In this document: positions 52,760-62,976 of the stretch, piece after piece
Position numbering within the stretch: position 1 is the first letter of the stretch
Layout: every line of letters starts with the position of its first letter
NCBI RefSeq assembly: GCF_008107625.1
Contig: NZ_SDKK01000019.1
Coordinates: forward strand, 1-64,000
Direction of reading: 5' to 3'
DNA length: 64,000 nt
Source of the DNA: Zoogloea oleivorans
Lineage (GTDB): Bacteria > Pseudomonadota > Gammaproteobacteria > Burkholderiales > Rhodocyclaceae
The notes under the pieces: model-generated
Told to the model about the DNA's origin: nothing
What the model saw: only the letters and a program-made list of their open reading frames with translations
Databases searched by the model: none
Translations under genes and position numbers: made by a program

Positions 52760-55591
52760 TTACAGAGTCCGCGCGATTTCCTGGATTTCGAACACTTCGA
52801 GCTGGTCGCCTTCCTGGAGATCGTTGAAGTTCTTCACCTGCAGACCGCACTCGTAGCCAAACTTGACTTCCTTGACGTCGTCCTTGAAGCGCTTGAGCGA
52901 TTCGAGCTCGCCGGTATGGATGACCACGTGATTGCGCAGCAAACGAACCTGCGCATTGCGCTTGACGATCCCTTCGAGGACATAACAACCCGCGATGGTA
53001 CCGATCTTGGAAATCGTGAATACCTGACGAATCTCGACCAGACCAAGCACCTGCTCACGCTTTTCGGGCGCCAGCATGCCGGACAGCGCACTCTTCACCT
53101 CATCCACGGCATCGTAAATGATGTTGTAGTAGCGCAGATCGACGCCAAAAGTCTCGGACAGCTTGCGGGCATTGGCATCGGCACGGATGTTGAAGCCGAT
53201 GATCACGGCACCGGAGGCCTGCGCCAGGTTCACATCGGACTCGCTGATGGCCCCGACACCGCCGTGGATGACCTGCACCCGAACTTCGTCGTTCGACAGC
53301 TTGACCAATGCATGAGCCAGCGCCTCCTGGGAACCCTGCACGTCGGCCTTGATGATAAGCGGCAGCGTCTTGATCTCGCCTTCGCCCATCTGTTCAAACA
53401 TGCTTTCGAGCTTGGCAGCCTGCTGGCGAGCCAGCTTCACATCACGGAACTTGCCCTGACGGAACAACGCAATTTCACGCGCCTTGCGTTCGTCGGCCAG
53501 CGCCACGACTTCGTCACCCGCGCCCGGAACTTCGGACAAGCCGAGAATTTCCACCGGAATGGACGGACCCGCTTCGTCGATCGGCTTGCCGTTTTCGTCG
53601 AGCATGGCCCGGACACGGCCAAAGGTTGCACCAGCCAGCAGCACGTCGCCACGCCGGAGCGTACCGGACTGAACGAGCAGCGTTGCAACCGGGCCGCGAC
53701 CCTTGTCGAGACGGGCTTCGATGATCAGACCCTTGGCCATGCTTTCGCGCGGCGCAGTGAGTTCCAGGATTTCCGCCTGCAGCAGGATACCTTCGAGCAG
53801 ATCGTCGATACCGGCGCCGGTCTTGGCCGAAACCTCGACAAACATGGCATCGCCACCGTAGGCTTCCGGTACAACACCTTCGGTAATCAGTTCCTGACGA
53901 ACACGCTCGGGGTTGGCACCCGGCTTGTCGATCTTGTTCACCGCCACGATCAGGGGCACGCCGGCCGCCTTGGCGTGGTGGATAGCTTCCTTGGTCTGGG
54001 GCATCACGCCGTCGTCGGCAGCCACCACCAGAACGACCAAGTCAGTTGCCTTGGCACCACGGGCACGCATCGCCGTAAAGGCTTCGTGACCCGGGGTATC
54101 GAGGAAGGTCACCATACCGCGCTCGGTTTCCACGTGGTAGGCACCGATGTGCTGGGTGATGCCACCCGCTTCGCCGGAGGCCACCTTGGCACGCCGGATG
54201 TAATCCAGCAGCGAGGTCTTGCCGTGGTCGACGTGGCCCATGACGGTTACCACCGGAGCACGCGGCTCCAGCGGCACATCCTTGTGCACAACGTTTTCTT
54301 CAAGGAAGGCATCCGGATCGTCCAGCTTGGCGGCAACCGCCTTGTGACCCATTTCCTCGACGAGAATCATCGCCGTGTCCTGGTCCAGCACCTGGTTGAT
54401 GGTAACCATGGAGCCCATCTTCATCAGGGCCTTGATCAGCTCGATGGCCTTGACGGACATCTTGTGAGCCAGATCGGCCACCGAGATGGTTTCCGGCACA
54501 TGCACTTCACGCACGATCGGTTCGGTCGGGGCCACGAAACTCGTGGTGTCCTGATGACGACCGCCAGAGCGGCCACCACTACGACCATTACCACGCCAGC
54601 CACCGGCACCACCGGTCGTATCGCCGCGGGTCTTGAGGCCACCGCGACGCTTGGCATCCGCAGGCGCTTCCTTGGTGGGAACAGCCTTCTTGACGTCCTT
54701 GCGGGGCGCCTTTTCTTCGGTCTTGGCAGGCTTGTGCAGGGTACCGACCTTGGGCGCAGCTTCGCCTTCAATCTTGGCCTTTTCGGCGGCGGCAACACGC
54801 TGTTTTTCGTCTTCCACGCGCTGCTGCATGGCAGCACGAGCACGCGCCTCACGCTCCTGCTTTTCCTTCAGATCGGCCATCTGACGGGCCTGAAGTTCGG
54901 AATGGCGCTGAGCCTCACGTTCCCGCGATGCTTTTTCTTCGGCACTCAAAATCGAGCCGGCAACAACACGACGAACCGGAGCTGCAGGCTTCGCTTCAAC
55001 CTTCGCCGGAGCCGCTGCGACGGGCGCAGGAACAGGCTCGGGAGCCGGAGCCGGTACGGGCTCAGGCACCACTTCAACGACAGGCTCGGGCTCGGGCTCC
55101 GGCGCAGGCTCGGGTTCGGGCTCGGGTTCGGGCTCGGGAACGACTTCGACGACTGGCGCAACGGCCTCGACGACCGGCGCTTCGACGAACTGCTCAACTT
55201 CTACCTGTGCGACGATCTCTTCAACTTCCGGAACGACAACCGACTCAGCAGTTTCGCCAGCAGACGCAGTTGCAGACTCAGGCACCAGCACTTCATCGCG
55301 CTTGACGAAGGTACGCTTTTTACGCACTTCGACCTGCACGGTACGGGCACGCCCGGTGGAATCCGTTGCCTTGATTTCGCTGGTCTGCTTGCGCGTCAGC
55401 GTTATCTTGGACTTTGCTGCCGTATCGCCATGGGCGCGACGGAGAAAGTCCAGCAAGCGGGTCTTGTCCTGCTCGGAGAGCAGATCGGTTTCCTGCGCCT
55501 TGTCCACGCCAGCCTTCTGCAACTGCTCGAGCAACACGGAGGCCGACATTTTAAGTTCGCCGGCAAATTGTGTAACGGTTGTCTGTCCCAT
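52760..55591 (-). CDS. infB: Translation initiation factor IF-2
   Basis: 943 aa GTPase that brings initiator tRNA to the 30S subunit and joins subunits. An N-terminal IF2 domain (about 1-50) is followed by a long low-complexity linker rich in Glu, Pro, Val and Ala (about 90-210), a Lys/Arg/Gly-rich part, the second N domain, then the G domain: G1 [26 protein letters not shown] and [10 protein letters not shown]-terminal domains complete the family architecture. The linker carries uninterrupted Glu-Pro repeats, absent from many homologues. Confidence 0.98.
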   Translation of the reverse strand: MGQTTVTQFAGELKMSASVLLEQLQKAGVDKAQETDLLSEQDKTRLLDFLRRAHGDTAAKSKITLTRKQTSEIKATDSTGRARTVQVEVRKKRTFVKRDEVLVPESATASAGETAESVVVPEVEEIVAQVEVEQFVEAPVVEAVAPVVEVVPEPEPEPEPEPAPEPEPEPVVEVVPEPVPAPAPEPVPAPVAAAPAKVEAKPAAPVRRVVAGSILSAEEKASREREAQRHSELQARQMADLKEKQEREARARAAMQQRVEDEKQRVAAAEKAKIEGEAAPKVGTLHKPAKTEEKAPRKDVKKAVPTKEAPADAKRRGGLKTRGDTTGGAGGWRGNGRSGGRSGGRHQDTTSFVAPTEPIVREVHVPETISVADLAHKMSVKAIELIKALMKMGSMVTINQVLDQDTAMILVEEMGHKAVAAKLDDPDAFLEENVVHKDVPLEPRAPVVTVMGHVDHGKTSLLDYIRRAKVASGEAGGITQHIGAYHVETERGMVTFLDTPGHEAFTAMRARGAKATDLVVLVVAADDGVMPQTKEAIHHAKAAGVPLIVAVNKIDKPGANPERVRQELITEGVVPEAYGGDAMFVEVSAKTGAGIDDLLEGILLQAEILELTAPRESMAKGLIIEARLDKGRGPVATLLVQSGTLRRGDVLLAGATFGRVRAMLDENGKPIDEAGPSIPVEILGLSEVPGAGDEVVALADERKAREIALFRQGKFRDVKLARQQAAKLESMFEQMGEGEIKTLPLIIKADVQGSQEALAHALVKLSNDEVRVQVIHGGVGAISESDVNLAQASGAVIIGFNIRADANARKLSETFGVDLRYYNIIYDAVDEVKSALSGMLAPEKREQVLGLVEIRQVFTISKIGTIAGCYVLEGIVKRNAQVRLLRNHVVIHTGELESLKRFKDDVKEVKFGYECGLQVKNFNDLQEGDQLEVFEIQEIARTL
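55083..55138. repeat. Hexamer repeat coding (Glu-Pro)n in infB
   Basis: Imperfect tandem copies of GGCTCG and GGTTCG on the plus strand. On the minus strand they encode alternating Glu and Pro with one Ala, in the IF-2 linker. Such tracts can change length by slippage in six-base steps without shifting the frame. Confidence 0.75.
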
Positions 55592-55608
55592 CTATAACCT
55601 CCGGGGTA

Positions 55609-57081
55609 TTACTCGAACCAGTGCGCGCGCGCCTTGGTGATCATATTCTTGGCCCGCTCTTCGTCCAGCCCCGACATTTCCATCAGCTCGTCTACAGCCA
55701 GATCTGCCAGCTCGTCACGGGTATGCACACCACCCTGGGCCAGCTTCGCTGCGATGGGCTTGTCCATGCCTTCAAGGCTGAGCAAGTCCTCTGCAACGGA
55801 CTCCAGTTGTTCTTCGGTCACAATGGCTTCGGTAAGGAGCACGTTGCGGGCGCGGTTGCGCAGCTCGTTCACCGTTTCTTCGTCGAAGGATTCAATTTCC
55901 AGCATTTCTGCCAGCGGCACGTAAGCGATCTCTTCCAGCGACGAGAAACCCTCGTCGATCAGGATGTCGGCCACTTCTTCGTCCACGTCCAGCTTTGCGA
56001 TGAACAGCTGGCGAACCGAGCTGTGCTCCGCTTCGGACTTCCGCTCTGACTCGGCAACGGTCATCAGATTGATGCCCCACCCCGTCAGCTCGGATGCAAG
56101 CTTCACGTTCTGACCATTGCGTCCGATGGCAATAGCCAGATTGTTCTCATCCACCACTACATCCATGGCGTGCGCTTCTTCATCGACAACAATGGAAGAC
56201 ACTTCCGCGGGCTGCAGGGCACCGATCACAAACTGGGCCGGCTCGGGAGACCACAGCACGATGTCGATATTCTCGCCGCCGATCTCGTTACGCACCGCCG
56301 TCACACGCGAACCACGCAGGCCTACGCAGGTGCCGATCGGATCAATACGCGGATCGTTGGACTTTACGCCAATCTTGGCGCGCAGACCTGGGTCGCGGGC
56401 ACAAGCCTTGATCTCGAGCAAACCGTCGTCGATCTCCGGTACTTCGAGCTCGAACAGACGCATGACGAATTCGGGCGCCGTGCGGGACAGGATCAGTTGC
56501 GGACCACGGGCACCGCGATCGATACGCAGCAGGTAGGACTTGACCCGGTCGCCAACGCGCAGATTTTCCTTGGGGATCATCTGGTCGCGGGGAAGCACCG
56601 CCTCAAGACGGCCTACTTCAATGATCGCGTTGCCCCGCTCCATGCGCTTGATACTGCCGGAGATGATGTATTCCTTGCGATCAAGGAAGTCGTTGAGAAT
56701 CTGTTCCCGCTCGGCGTCACGCACCTTTTGCAGAATGACCTGCTTGGCCGCCTGCGCACCGATCCGACCGAAGTCGATGGGCTCCAGACCTTCTTCGACG
56801 TAGTCACCCACCTGGATATCCGGATATTCTTCGCGGGCATCGATCAGGCCCATCTGGGCTTCGTCATTCTCGACATCTTCGTCGGGCAGCACCTGCCAGC
56901 GACGGAAGGACTCGTAGTCACCGGTTTCCCGGTCGATGGATACACGCACATCGGCTTCGTCGTGAATACGCTTCTTGGTCGCCTGAGCGAGCGCAGACTC
57001 CAACGCGGAGAAAACGATATCCTTGGAAACGTTCTTCTCGCGGGCCAGCGCATCAACCAGCAGCAAAATTTCGCGGCTCAT
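55609..57081 (-). CDS. nusA: Transcription factor NusA
   Basis: 490 aa (E. coli 495). It binds RNA polymerase and modulates pausing, termination and antitermination. The N-terminal domain ([20 protein letters not shown]) is followed by an S1 domain ([19 protein letters not shown]), two KH domains (about 215-340, with [18 protein letters not shown]) and two acidic C-terminal repeats (about 360-490) that contact the alpha subunit or N protein in E. coli. It lies in the rimP-nusA-infB order. Confidence 0.97.
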   Translation of the reverse strand: MSREILLLVDALAREKNVSKDIVFSALESALAQATKKRIHDEADVRVSIDRETGDYESFRRWQVLPDEDVENDEAQMGLIDAREEYPDIQVGDYVEEGLEPIDFGRIGAQAAKQVILQKVRDAEREQILNDFLDRKEYIISGSIKRMERGNAIIEVGRLEAVLPRDQMIPKENLRVGDRVKSYLLRIDRGARGPQLILSRTAPEFVMRLFELEVPEIDDGLLEIKACARDPGLRAKIGVKSNDPRIDPIGTCVGLRGSRVTAVRNEIGGENIDIVLWSPEPAQFVIGALQPAEVSSIVVDEEAHAMDVVVDENNLAIAIGRNGQNVKLASELTGWGINLMTVAESERKSEAEHSSVRQLFIAKLDVDEEVADILIDEGFSSLEEIAYVPLAEMLEIESFDEETVNELRNRARNVLLTEAIVTEEQLESVAEDLLSLEGMDKPIAAKLAQGGVHTRDELADLAVDELMEMSGLDEERAKNMITKARAHWFE

Positions 57082-57102
57082 ACCTGCAAACCTCCAAATC
57101 CC

Positions 57103-57531
57103 TTAAAACCTGGGAACCAGGCGGGCCTTCTCTATTTCTTCAAACGGGATCTCCATCGATCCCTTTTCCGTCTCCAGGGTGACCACGTTGTCCTTAAGAC
57201 CTTGCAGCACCCCGGCAAAATTGCGTTGATTGGCGATTGGCATGCGAATGCGGACCTGTACTTCCTGCCCAGCGAAGCGCTCGAAATCGGCGGGCTTCCT
57301 GAGCGGACGGTCCAATCCGGGAGACGACACCTCAAGGCGGTCGTAATCCACGTTTTCGACTTCGAAGATTCGGGTCAACTGATTGCTCACCGTGGCACAA
57401 TCGTCCACGGTGATGCCGTTCGGCGAATCAATGAACACCCGCATGAGACGGCCACGGGGCGAGGTCTCGAAGTCGACCAGTTCGTAGCCGAGGCCTTCTG
57501 CGGTCTGCTCGATTAGTTTCAGCAACTCCAT
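57103..57531 (-). CDS. rimP: Ribosome maturation factor RimP
   Basis: 142 aa. It helps assemble the 30S subunit, before S12 and S9 join. The family motif SSPGLDRPLRKPADFERFAGQ is complete, with GYELVDFE near the start. AGGAA directly abuts the ATG at 57531, an unusually short spacing. It is first in the unit, about 110 bases downstream of the promoter at 57642-57670, with an intervening terminator-like hairpin. Confidence 0.96.
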   Translation of the reverse strand: MELLKLIEQTAEGLGYELVDFETSPRGRLMRVFIDSPNGITVDDCATVSNQLTRIFEVENVDYDRLEVSSPGLDRPLRKPADFERFAGQEVQVRIRMPIANQRNFAGVLQGLKDNVVTLETEKGSMEIPFEEIEKARLVPRF

Positions 57532-57548
57532 TTCCTAGCCCACAAATG

Positions 57549-57569
57549 AAAAATGGGCGAAACGCCCAT
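57549..57569 (-). terminator. Terminator-like hairpin just before rimP
   Basis: On the minus strand ATGGGCG-TTT-CGCCCAT is followed by a run of T (five T, counting the stem's last base). It ends 18 bases before the rimP ATG and lies after the promoter at 57642-57670. It could end rluB readthrough and also attenuate the rimP-nusA-infB message. Confidence 0.7.
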
Positions 57570-57592
57570 CCCTGTTAAATTTGACCGGATGT

Positions 57593-57629
57593 CGGCTCTT
57601 TTTCGAGCCGGTCGGTCCTTTCGAACCGA
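57593..57629 (-). promoter_or_regulatory. Paired hairpins in the rimP leader
   Basis: CGGCTC/GAGCCG (57593-57610, six-base loop) and TCGGT/ACCGA (57612-57629, eight-base loop) lie between the promoter and the terminator-like hairpin. They may form part of an attenuator. E. coli has metY, processing sites and terminators in the equivalent place; no tRNA is seen here. Confidence 0.4.
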
Positions 57630-57641
57630 TAAAACACGCTG

Positions 57642-57670
57642 AGTATAGCAGCCCGCCGAGGCGGGCGCAA
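57642..57670 (-). promoter_or_regulatory. Promoter of rimP-nusA-infB
   Basis: Minus-strand TTGCGC (57670-57665), a 17-base spacer that is itself a GCCCGC/GCGGGC hairpin, and TATACT (57647-57642). Transcription should begin near 57635, giving a leader of about 105 bases. Confidence 0.6.
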
Positions 57671-57690
57671 TTTCGCCCTTCGTTCCGACC

Positions 57691-58947
57691 CTAGAATGCC
57701 TGCGAGCGACGGGGCGGACGTGCCGGGCGCTTGATCTTGCCGGTGAGATTATCCGGCTTCGGAAGCCCTGCCAGTGCGCACACATCCTCCACAGCCATAT
57801 CTTCCCACATGCCACGCTTCAGGCGCGGCGGCAGCACCACCGGACCATAACGGACACGCATCAGACGGCTGACGGTCAGGCCGAGCGCTTCGAACATGCG
57901 CCGCACTTCCCGGTTGCGCCCTTCCGAAAGGGTGACGTGATACCAGTGATTGGAGCCTTCGCCACCCCGGTCCTGCAGGGTGTTGAACTTGGCCAGGCCA
58001 TCCTCCAGTTCGATACCCTGGAGCAAGGCATTCTTCTGGGCTTCATCCAGCTCGCCGAGAATCCGCACCGCATACTCGCGATCCAGCTCGTAACGCGGAT
58101 GCATGAGCTTGTTGGCCAGATCACCGTCGTTCACAAAAAGGAGCAGTCCGGACGTATTGAAGTCCAGTCGGCCGACAGCAATCCAGCGCCCCTTGCGCAG
58201 CACCGGCAAACGGTTGAAAACCGTCGGACGTCCTTCCGGATCATCCCGCGACACGATCTCGCCATCCGGCTTGTGGTAGATCAGCACCCTCGGAATACGC
58301 GGCGCAAAACGAATCGGCATCAGTTTGCCGTTGATTCGCACACGATCGCCCGGACCAACTTTCTGCCCGACATCCGCCGGCTCGCCATTGACGGAAATCC
58401 GACCGGCGACGATCCACTCTTCGATTTCCCGACGGGAACCGACACCAGCGGCAGCCAGCACCTTGTGCAGACGCTGGGGCTCGGTGTAGGCAGGCTCCTG
58501 GAACTTGCCCTGCCGACGCTCGCCATCAGCCGCCGGCAGCAGTTCAGTGCTGGCCAGCGGGTACGGAGAGTCCGGCTTTGCAAAACCGCCGGGCGCAGCC
58601 GGACGCTTGCCCCGCCAGTTGCCCCGACCACCGCCCAGGTCACTCAGACCAATGGCCGACGCATTACTCTTGGGCTGACGATTGCCATCCGTGTCGCGCT
58701 CAGGACGCCCCTGGGCACGATTGCCTTCGCCATCAGGCCTGCCGCGACCACGGCGTCCATCCTGCGGTCCACCTTGCGGAGCCGCCGAACGAGGACCCTC
58801 GCCTTCTGGCCGGCCACGTCCACGACGCCCGCCCTGCGGGCCGGCCTGGGGACCACTTTGTGAGGCTGCCGAGCGGGGGCCATCGCCCCCGGGCTTGCCG
58901 GTCTTCGGTCTAAACGGCCGGTTCTTCGGTTTTTGGGAGGTCGACAA
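57691..58947 (-). CDS. rluB: 23S rRNA pseudouridine(2605) synthase RluB
   Basis: 418 aa. A large-subunit rRNA pseudouridine synthase. The N-terminal S4 domain (about 160-220) contains [20 protein letters not shown], and the catalytic part has the Asp in [15 protein letters not shown]. The first 130 residues are a low-complexity, Gly/Arg/Pro-rich tail with two duplicated blocks. The start is TTG (58945-58947), as no ATG or GTG precedes the S4 domain, and it overlaps the end of scpB by 38 bases. Confidence 0.93.
   Translation of the reverse strand: MSTSQKPKNRPFRPKTGKPGGDGPRSAASQSGPQAGPQGGRRGRGRPEGEGPRSAAPQGGPQDGRRGRGRPDGEGNRAQGRPERDTDGNRQPKSNASAIGLSDLGGGRGNWRGKRPAAPGGFAKPDSPYPLASTELLPAADGERRQGKFQEPAYTEPQRLHKVLAAAGVGSRREIEEWIVAGRISVNGEPADVGQKVGPGDRVRINGKLMPIRFAPRIPRVLIYHKPDGEIVSRDDPEGRPTVFNRLPVLRKGRWIAVGRLDFNTSGLLLFVNDGDLANKLMHPRYELDREYAVRILGELDEAQKNALLQGIELEDGLAKFNTLQDRGGEGSNHWYHVTLSEGRNREVRRMFEALGLTVSRLMRVRYGPVVLPPRLKRGMWEDMAVEDVCALAGLPKPDNLTGKIKRPARPPRRSQAF
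58726..58881. repeat. Duplicated GPRSAA...RRGRGRP block in rluB
   Basis: Residues 23-50 and 51-74 of RluB are two similar blocks (GPRSAA, a Gly/Pro/Gln stretch, then [12 protein letters not shown] or [12 protein letters not shown]). This indicates an in-frame tandem duplication of about 75-85 bases in the basic N-terminal tail. Confidence 0.7.
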
Positions 58948-59482
58948 GATCCATGATCCTTTCGATTTCAGTCAACGGAGGCAACTCGGTCAGACTACGC
59001 AGACCAAGGTCCTCCAGGAATTTTCGGGTCGTGGCATACAAACCGGGCCGCCCGGGAGTATCCCGATAGCCCACCACGTCCACCCACCCCCTCGATTCGA
59101 GGGTTTTCAGTACATTTGTTGAAACCACCACCCCGCGGATATCCTCGATGTCACCCCGAGTCACGGGCTGACGGTAGGCGATGATCGCCAGGGTTTCGAG
59201 GACCGCCCGGGAATACTTCGGCGGTCTTTCCTGCTTGAGCCGATCCAGATAGACCTGATATTCGAGACGAGTCTGAAAACGCCAGCCACCCGCCGTCTGC
59301 ACCAGTTCAACCCCCTTGCCCTGCCAGTCTTCGGCCAGATCCACGAGTAGCCGGCGCACCAGATCACTTCCCGGATCTTCATCAAAAAGGCGACGCAGAT
59401 CACTGACCGGCACTGGCGACGAGCCCGCCAGCAGGGCTGTTTCCAGCACCCGCTTGATCTGCTCAATCGTTTCCGGCTGCAC
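58910..59482 (-). CDS. scpB: Segregation and condensation protein B
   Basis: 190 aa. A dimeric winged-helix partner that bridges ScpA to [23 protein letters not shown] and the [22 protein letters not shown] block are typical. The start is GTG (59480-59482), and it overlaps scpA by 20 bases and rluB by 38. It belongs with smc (26536-30060). Confidence 0.94.
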   Translation of the reverse strand: MQPETIEQIKRVLETALLAGSSPVPVSDLRRLFDEDPGSDLVRRLLVDLAEDWQGKGVELVQTAGGWRFQTRLEYQVYLDRLKQERPPKYSRAVLETLAIIAYRQPVTRGDIEDIRGVVVSTNVLKTLESRGWVDVVGYRDTPGRPGLYATTRKFLEDLGLRSLTELPPLTEIERIMDLVDLPKTEEPAV

Positions 59483-60293
59483 CGTCGGCCCGCTTTACGT
59501 AAATCGGCGCAAAGGCCTCGTTCTGGGTAATGATCACCAGGCGCTCCTTCACCAGTTCCAGGGTTGCGAGAAAACTCACTACCAGACTCGCCACCCCCAA
59601 CGCCGGATCAAACAGGGATTCAAATACTACAAAAGCATCACCCCGCAACTTGCGGAGGATCAAGGTCATGTGCTCACGCACGGAAAGCTCTTCACGCTGG
59701 ATCGTGTGATGCTGCTTGAGACGACTTTGCCGGGCGATTTTCATCCAGGCCAGCTGCAGATCGTGGAGACTGACTTCGGGCAGGCGCTCGACCACCTTCT
59801 CGGCCACAAACACGCCAACCCACTCAAAGTCACGCTCCACGCGGGGCAAGGCATCGAGCCGGGCCGCCGCCAGTTTGGTTTGCTCATATTCAAGCAGGCG
59901 CCGCACCAGCTCAGCACGGGGATCCAGTTCCTCTGCCTCTTCGGGCCTCGACGGCCGTGGCAGAAGCATCCGCGACTTGATCTCCAGCAACGTGGCTGCC
60001 ATCAACAGATAGTCGGCCGCCAGCGCCAGGTTGTGATGCCGCATCGCTTCAACGTACTCAAGATACTGGGCCGTCAGCGGCACCATGGGAATATCGAGAA
60101 CGTTGATATTGGCCTTGCGAATCAGGTACAGCAGCAGATCGAGCGGCCCCTCGAAAGCATCCAGAATCACTTCCAGCGCATCGGGCGGGATGTAGAGATC
60201 CTTCGGCAGATCGAAGATTGGCTGGCCATACATCCGGCCGATGACACCATTCGGCACATCAACCAGCGGAGCAAGATCGAGGGGAGCGGTCAC
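59463..60293 (-). CDS. scpA: Segregation and condensation protein A
   Basis: 276 aa kleisin that closes the SMC ring. The N-terminal block [23 protein letters not shown] and the [20 protein letters not shown] block are diagnostic; a C-terminal winged helix binds the SMC head. The start is GTG (60291-60293), with AGGA about nine bases upstream. It lies between trpS and scpB. Confidence 0.94.
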   Translation of the reverse strand: MTAPLDLAPLVDVPNGVIGRMYGQPIFDLPKDLYIPPDALEVILDAFEGPLDLLLYLIRKANINVLDIPMVPLTAQYLEYVEAMRHHNLALAADYLLMAATLLEIKSRMLLPRPSRPEEAEELDPRAELVRRLLEYEQTKLAAARLDALPRVERDFEWVGVFVAEKVVERLPEVSLHDLQLAWMKIARQSRLKQHHTIQREELSVREHMTLILRKLRGDAFVVFESLFDPALGVASLVVSFLATLELVKERLVIITQNEAFAPIYVKRADGAAGND

Positions 60294-60371
60294 GCGCCCC
60301 GTCCTTCATTGCAGGTTAACACGTGAAAACGGCACATCCAAGGCAAAAATCCACGTGGCGACAAGAAGGCA

Positions 60372-61574
60372 TCAGCTGTAGCTCAGCCCCATGGCATCGC
60401 GCACCTCGCGCATGGTCTCCTGGGCCAGCTTGCGCGCCTTGTCGCAGCCGTCAGCGACGATACTGCGCACCAGGGACGGATCGTCGAGATAAGGCTGGGC
60501 GCGCTCACGCATGCCTTCCTGCTCCTTAAGCACCGCATCGACGACCGGCTGCTTGCACTCAAGACAGCCAATACCGGCGCTCTTGCAGCCTTGGGTAACC
60601 CATTCACGCGTGCTGTTGTCAGAGTAGATCAAGTGGAACTGCCACACCGGACACTTTTCCGGGTCACCCGGATCTGTGCGCCGCGCCCGCGCCGGATCGG
60701 TCTGCATGGTACGGATCTTCTTGGTCAGCGAGTCAGCTTCCTCACGCAGGAAGATCGTGTTGCCGTAGGACTTGGACATCTTCTGGCCGTCAAGGCCGGG
60801 CATGCGGGATGCTTCGGTCAGCAAAGCACCGGGCTCGACCAGAATCATCTTGCCACTGCCCTCCAGATAGCCATACAGACGCTCGCGATCCCCCAGGGAC
60901 AGGCTCTGGGCCTCTTCGAGCAGGGCCTTGCCGAGAGCCAGGCCCTCTTCGTCACCGTTCTGCTGGAAGCGGGTGCGGAACTCCTCGTACAGGCGGGCAC
61001 GCTTGGAGCCAAGTTTCTTGACCGCTTCCTTCGCCTTTTCCTCGAAGCCCGGCTCACGACCGTACATATGATTGAAGCGGCGGGCCAGCTCCCGGGTGAA
61101 TTCCACGTGGGGCAGCTGGTCTTCGCCCACCGGCACCTTGTCGGCGCGGTAGATCAGGATGTCGGCACTCATCAGCAGCGGGTAGCCGAGAAAGCCGTAA
61201 GTGGTGAGATCCTTGTGGGTCAGCTTTTCCTGCTGGTCCTTGTAGGTGGGCACCCGCTCCAGCCAGCCCTGAGGCGTCATCATCGACATGAGCAGATGCA
61301 GTTCGGCATGCTCGGGCACCCGGGACTGAATGAAAATCGTCGCCTGAGACGGGTCCACACCGGCCGCCAGCCAGTCAACGATCATTTCCCACACGCTCGA
61401 CTCGATCCCCTTGGGATTGTCGTAGTCGGTCGTCAGCGCATGCCAGTCGGCGGCAAAGAACAAGCAGGGGTACTCGGACTGCAGCTTGACCCAGTTTTTC
61501 AGGACGCCGTGGTAGTGGCCGAGGTGGAGTCGCCCGGTAGGGCGCATGCCGGAAAGGACGCGTTCAGCGAACAT
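60372..61574 (-). CDS. trpS: Tryptophanyl-tRNA synthetase
   Basis: 400 aa, class I synthetase. The HIGH-type motif is HLGHYHG (about 17-23) and KMSKS is DGQKMSKSYGNT, preceded by MPGL. It is longer than the E. coli enzyme (334). The extra part includes a C-terminal segment with four Cys residues (CPVWQFHL...CKSAGIGCLECKQ) that resembles a metal-binding insertion found in one TrpRS subgroup. Confidence 0.95.
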   Translation of the reverse strand: MFAERVLSGMRPTGRLHLGHYHGVLKNWVKLQSEYPCLFFAADWHALTTDYDNPKGIESSVWEMIVDWLAAGVDPSQATIFIQSRVPEHAELHLLMSMMTPQGWLERVPTYKDQQEKLTHKDLTTYGFLGYPLLMSADILIYRADKVPVGEDQLPHVEFTRELARRFNHMYGREPGFEEKAKEAVKKLGSKRARLYEEFRTRFQQNGDEEGLALGKALLEEAQSLSLGDRERLYGYLEGSGKMILVEPGALLTEASRMPGLDGQKMSKSYGNTIFLREEADSLTKKIRTMQTDPARARRTDPGDPEKCPVWQFHLIYSDNSTREWVTQGCKSAGIGCLECKQPVVDAVLKEQEGMRERAQPYLDDPSLVRSIVADGCDKARKLAQETMREVRDAMGLSYS

Positions 61575-61580
61575 GGGATT

Positions 61581-62240
61581 TCAAAGTCCAAAAACGATTG
61601 CAAGAGCAAAACGGAAAAAAGCCACCAGCGGCCCAAGAATGTTGCCAAGGATACCGGTGAACAGCAAAAGCAGCAGAATCGGAAACCCGTAGGGCTCGAT
61701 TTGCGCAAACTTGTAGGCAGGGCCAGGGGGCAACAGGCTTACGGCAATACGCCCACCATCGAGAGGCGGCAAGGGCACCAGGTTCAGAAAAAGCAGCACC
61801 GCGTTGATCTGAATGCCCGCATCCGCCATTTTGGCCATCGGCAGGGCGTACATGCCGTCAGGCGACAGAACAGCCAGCTTGAACAACAGCGCCCACCCAA
61901 CGGCCATAACCAGATTGGCGAACGGTCCAGCAGCAGCAACCCACAACATGTCAGCCTTGGGGCGGCGCAAGCGGCCAAAATTGACCGGCACCGGCTTGGC
62001 CCAGCCGAAGAGCATCGGTGGCGCGCCCGCCAGGCTGCTCATGGCGACGATCAGACCCGGCACGACAATCGTGCCCATCGGGTCGATGTGGCGCAGGGGA
62101 TTCAGGCTGATCCGCCCTGCCCGCTCGGCGGTGGCATCGCCAAAGTGGCGCGCGGCATAGCCGTGGGCAGCCTCGTGGAGCGTGATGGCAAACAGCACCG
62201 GCAGCGCCCAGATGGTCAGCGTGGAAATAAGTTCTTGCAT
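61581..62240 (-). CDS. Site-2 protease (M50) family membrane protein
   Basis: 219 aa polytopic protein with a zinc protease site H22-EAAH-26 and the third ligand D161 in LPPLDGGRI. It lacks PDZ domains, so it belongs to the small YwhC/Rip-like group, not RseP. A substrate is not known. I start at the ATG at 62240 (MQELISTLTIWAL). It lies between yciO-like and trpS, a conserved betaproteobacterial arrangement. Confidence 0.87.
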   Translation of the reverse strand: MQELISTLTIWALPVLFAITLHEAAHGYAARHFGDATAERAGRISLNPLRHIDPMGTIVVPGLIVAMSSLAGAPPMLFGWAKPVPVNFGRLRRPKADMLWVAAAGPFANLVMAVGWALLFKLAVLSPDGMYALPMAKMADAGIQINAVLLFLNLVPLPPLDGGRIAVSLLPPGPAYKFAQIEPYGFPILLLLLFTGILGNILGPLVAFFRFALAIVFGL

Positions 62241-62329
62241 GGGCAATGGTCCGTGCGGGGCCGCGATTCTAACAGACCGCCGGGTTATCCCCCGCCGGTC
62301 TGCCGCCGCCGGACGCAATCGGCGTCAAA

Positions 62330-62953
62330 TCAGAGCCCAAAGGGCGTCAGACTGCCGCGTCCCTCGCGCACCAGCACCGGAGTGCCGCTGGTCAGATCGA
62401 TAACGGTTGTCGCCTCGCCACGACAGGGCCCGGCTTCGATAACCAGATCGACCTCTTTTTCCAGGCGATCACGGATTTCTTCCGGATCGGTCAGCGGGAA
62501 TTCTTCATCCGGCAACAGCAGTGTCGAGCTGAGGAGCGGCTCACCCAGCTCGGCAAGCAACGCTGAAACCACGGGATGATCGGGAATCCGCAGACCGATG
62601 GTCTTGCGCTTGGGATGCATCAGGCGACGTGGAAGCTCCTTGGTGCCTTCAAGGATGAAGGTATAGGGGCCCGGCGTGGTAGCTTTGAGCAGCCGGTACT
62701 GGCTGTTGTCCACCTTGGCGAAGTTGGCAATGTCGGAAAGATCGCGACACAGCAGGGTGAAATGATGCCGGTCGTCCACATCGCGAATGCGCCGGATGCG
62801 GGTCAGCAGGGCGGTATCCCCGGTGTGACCGCCCAAGGCGTAAGCCGAATCGGTGGGAAAGGCGACCAGCCCCCCGTCACGCATGATCTGCGCGGCCTGC
62901 TTGATAAGCCGGGGCTGGGGTTGGTCGGGATGCAGGGAAAAAAACTGAGCCAT
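62330..62953 (-). CDS. YciO/Sua5/YrdC family protein
   Basis: 207 aa. The core YrdC fold has FPTDSAYALGGH (nucleotide and threonine pocket), SKHHFTLLCRDLS-like (here DRHHFTLLCRDLSD) and STLLLPDEEFPLTDPEEI. It resembles YciO, a paralogue of TsaC/Sua5, which makes threonylcarbamoyl-AMP for tRNA t6A. Whether it has that activity, or only the fold, is unclear. It is encoded between the PHP phosphatase and the S2P-like protease. Confidence 0.88.
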   Translation of the reverse strand: MAQFFSLHPDQPQPRLIKQAAQIMRDGGLVAFPTDSAYALGGHTGDTALLTRIRRIRDVDDRHHFTLLCRDLSDIANFAKVDNSQYRLLKATTPGPYTFILEGTKELPRRLMHPKRKTIGLRIPDHPVVSALLAELGEPLLSSTLLLPDEEFPLTDPEEIRDRLEKEVDLVIEAGPCRGEATTVIDLTSGTPVLVREGRGSLTPFGL

Positions 62954-62976
62954 GATTCAAAGTAAAACCAAAAGAC

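Noticed and set aside
57532-57690. metY-type tRNA gene before rimP, as in E. coli
   Set aside because: No cloverleaf or T-loop motif (GGTTCGAATCC) was seen; only short hairpins are present.
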